7,329 bases of DNA from Paludibacteraceae bacterium (GTDB lineage: Bacteria; Bacteroidota; Bacteroidia; Bacteroidales; Paludibacteraceae), in NCBI GenBank assembly GCA_018055865.1, contig JAGPGR010000084.1, forward strand, positions 1 through 7,329, given 5' to 3'. How positions within the stretch are numbered: the first letter of the stretch is position 1; each line of letters begins with the position of its first letter. Made by a program: the position numbers and the translations under genes. The notes under the pieces were generated by a model, which was given only the letters and a program-made list of their open reading frames with translations, made no database searches and was not told the origin of the DNA. Positions 6,181 to 7,329 of this stretch are shown here, piece by piece.

Positions 6181-7329
6181 ATGAAAATTATTAAGTATTA
6201 CATATTTGTGGCGGTCGTAATCGTATTGGCCGGTTGTAATCCATGGGAAGATGTAAGAAATACTGTGGATGAGCGCAACAAAAACCTGTTCGAAATTCTC
6301 ACTGAAAATCCCGACTTATCAACTTTTGTGAAGGCACTCGAAACAACCGGTTATGCCGAAAAACTTAGCGCTGATATGAGTTTTACTGTGTTTGCTCCGA
6401 CCAATGCAGCACTTGCAAATCTGAATTTGAACGACAATGAAGCACTTACAGCACTCGTTGAAAGTCATATTTCAGAAAAAATTGCATACACCGATAAGAC
6501 AGGGGTGTTTAATATTGACCGTATTTTAATGTTAAATGACAAATATGTAAATATTATCAACAATTTAGTTTCAGGCGTTACAGTCAGTAAATGGAACATT
6601 GCCTCCAAAAACGGAGTACTGCATATTTTATCCGGTACAATAGACAATCGGAAAAACAGCTGGGAATATCTTCAAACCCTTGAAAATAATCCGATTGTCG
6701 ATTTTATTGCCTCATTCAACGAAAAGGTAATGGACATGGACAGAAGCGTGCAAAAAGGAGTAAACGCCAGTGGAAAACCTATTTACGACACTGTCTGGAC
6801 ATACCGCAATACACTGCTCGATTCAACACCTTTAGCCGACGAATCGTCCTCCTCTACTTATATTTTACTTGAAAAGAGCGGTTTAGATAATCTGATGGTG
6901 AAATATGCAAAATATTTTGCTCAGAAAGATTCTGTCGGAATGTTGCGTCAGATTACCAGGGAAATAATCTCTGACATGGTTTTACCCTATACAAAGATTA
7001 ACACCTCGGGGCGCTTTCTCAATTCGTCGGGAGTATTGATTGATGTGAATTATACCAATATCACCGATAGCGTTATAACCTCTAATGGTATAATTTACAA
7101 AGCAAAAACGACTGATGTGAAAATGTACCAAAACAAAATAAAACCCTTATTTATTGAGGCAGAAGATTTTGTATCCAATTGGCCGGATGCACTGCAAACC
7201 CGTCCGCGAAGCTGGGCAAGTGGAGGAAAAGATATCGTGCTCAAATCGCGAACACGTCATTCGTATGATTGGTCAGAGCAATCAACTTACGAACTTGCTA
7301 CCAAAACTCCGGCAGGAAAAGATACCGTA
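6181..7329 (+). CDS. second fasciclin (FAS1) domain lipoprotein with CBM-like domain, 3'-truncated by window edge
   Basis: The frame from ATG 6181 stays open for 383 codons to the window edge, so the C-terminus is missing. The N-terminus is a clean lipoprotein signal: MKIIKYY, a hydrophobic core and lipobox VLAGC with Cys19, followed by NPWEDV. FAS1 domain 1 (about 33-156) has TVFAPTNAAL (69-78), SH at 95-96 where YH is usual, and NGVLHILSGTI (144-154). A second, degenerate FAS1 domain (about 160-309) shows STYILLEKSGLDNLMVKY (225-242) in place of the FAPTDEAF region, preceded by a long insertion, and ends in SNGIIYKA (301-308). From 323 a new domain begins with LFIEAEDF, a start resembling CBM6/CBM35-type carbohydrate-binding modules. 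The only cysteine in the visible part is the lipidated one. It has the same general layout as the preceding FAS1 gene, 147 bp away, but clearly diverged sequence, suggesting an old duplication. A surface-anchored binding or adhesion role is inferred; no catalytic motif is seen. Confidence 0.93.
   Translation, partial: MKIIKYYIFVAVVIVLAGCNPWEDVRNTVDERNKNLFEILTENPDLSTFVKALETTGYAEKLSADMSFTVFAPTNAALANLNLNDNEALTALVESHISEKIAYTDKTGVFNIDRILMLNDKYVNIINNLVSGVTVSKWNIASKNGVLHILSGTIDNRKNSWEYLQTLENNPIVDFIASFNEKVMDMDRSVQKGVNASGKPIYDTVWTYRNTLLDSTPLADESSSSTYILLEKSGLDNLMVKYAKYFAQKDSVGMLRQITREIISDMVLPYTKINTSGRFLNSSGVLIDVNYTNITDSVITSNGIIYKAKTTDVKMYQNKIKPLFIEAEDFVSNWPDALQTRPRSWASGGKDIVLKSRTRHSYDWSEQSTYELATKTPAGKDTV

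Overview
The window looks like chromosomal DNA of a Bacteroidota (probably Bacteroidales) bacterium. The reasons are a SusC/SusD pair, lipoprotein signal peptides on all three genes whose starts are visible, A/T-rich spacers without convincing Shine-Dalgarno sequences, and moderate base composition. All four genes lie on the + strand, and no RNA gene, mobile element or CRISPR array is seen.

Layout. Positions 1-2406 hold the C-terminal ~800 residues of a SusC/RagA-type TonB-dependent outer-membrane transporter. Its signal peptide, N-terminal extension and most or all of its plug lie upstream of the window. Positions 2474-4102 encode the partner SusD/RagB-type substrate-binding lipoprotein. After a 119-bp gap, 4222-6033 encodes a 603-residue predicted lipoprotein with two fasciclin (FAS1) domains and a cysteine-containing, beta-rich C-terminal region. 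After a 147-bp gap, a second FAS1 lipoprotein starts at 6181 and runs off the right edge. It has the same general order (lipobox, FAS1, degenerate FAS1, C-terminal beta-type domain), and its last domain opens with an IEAEDF motif reminiscent of carbohydrate-binding modules.

How they may work together. SusC and SusD form a lidded import channel (known for the family). The two FAS1 proteins would be accessory surface lipoproteins that capture or present ligand, in the position where ordinary polysaccharide loci carry surface glycan-binding proteins (inference). No glycoside hydrolase, lyase, peptidase or regulator is visible, so the substrate cannot be named. The two longer gaps each hold a short perfect inverted repeat overlapping a TAnnTTTG match (the Bacteroides -7 consensus). 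They are candidate internal promoters or operators that could let the FAS1 genes be expressed separately from susCD.
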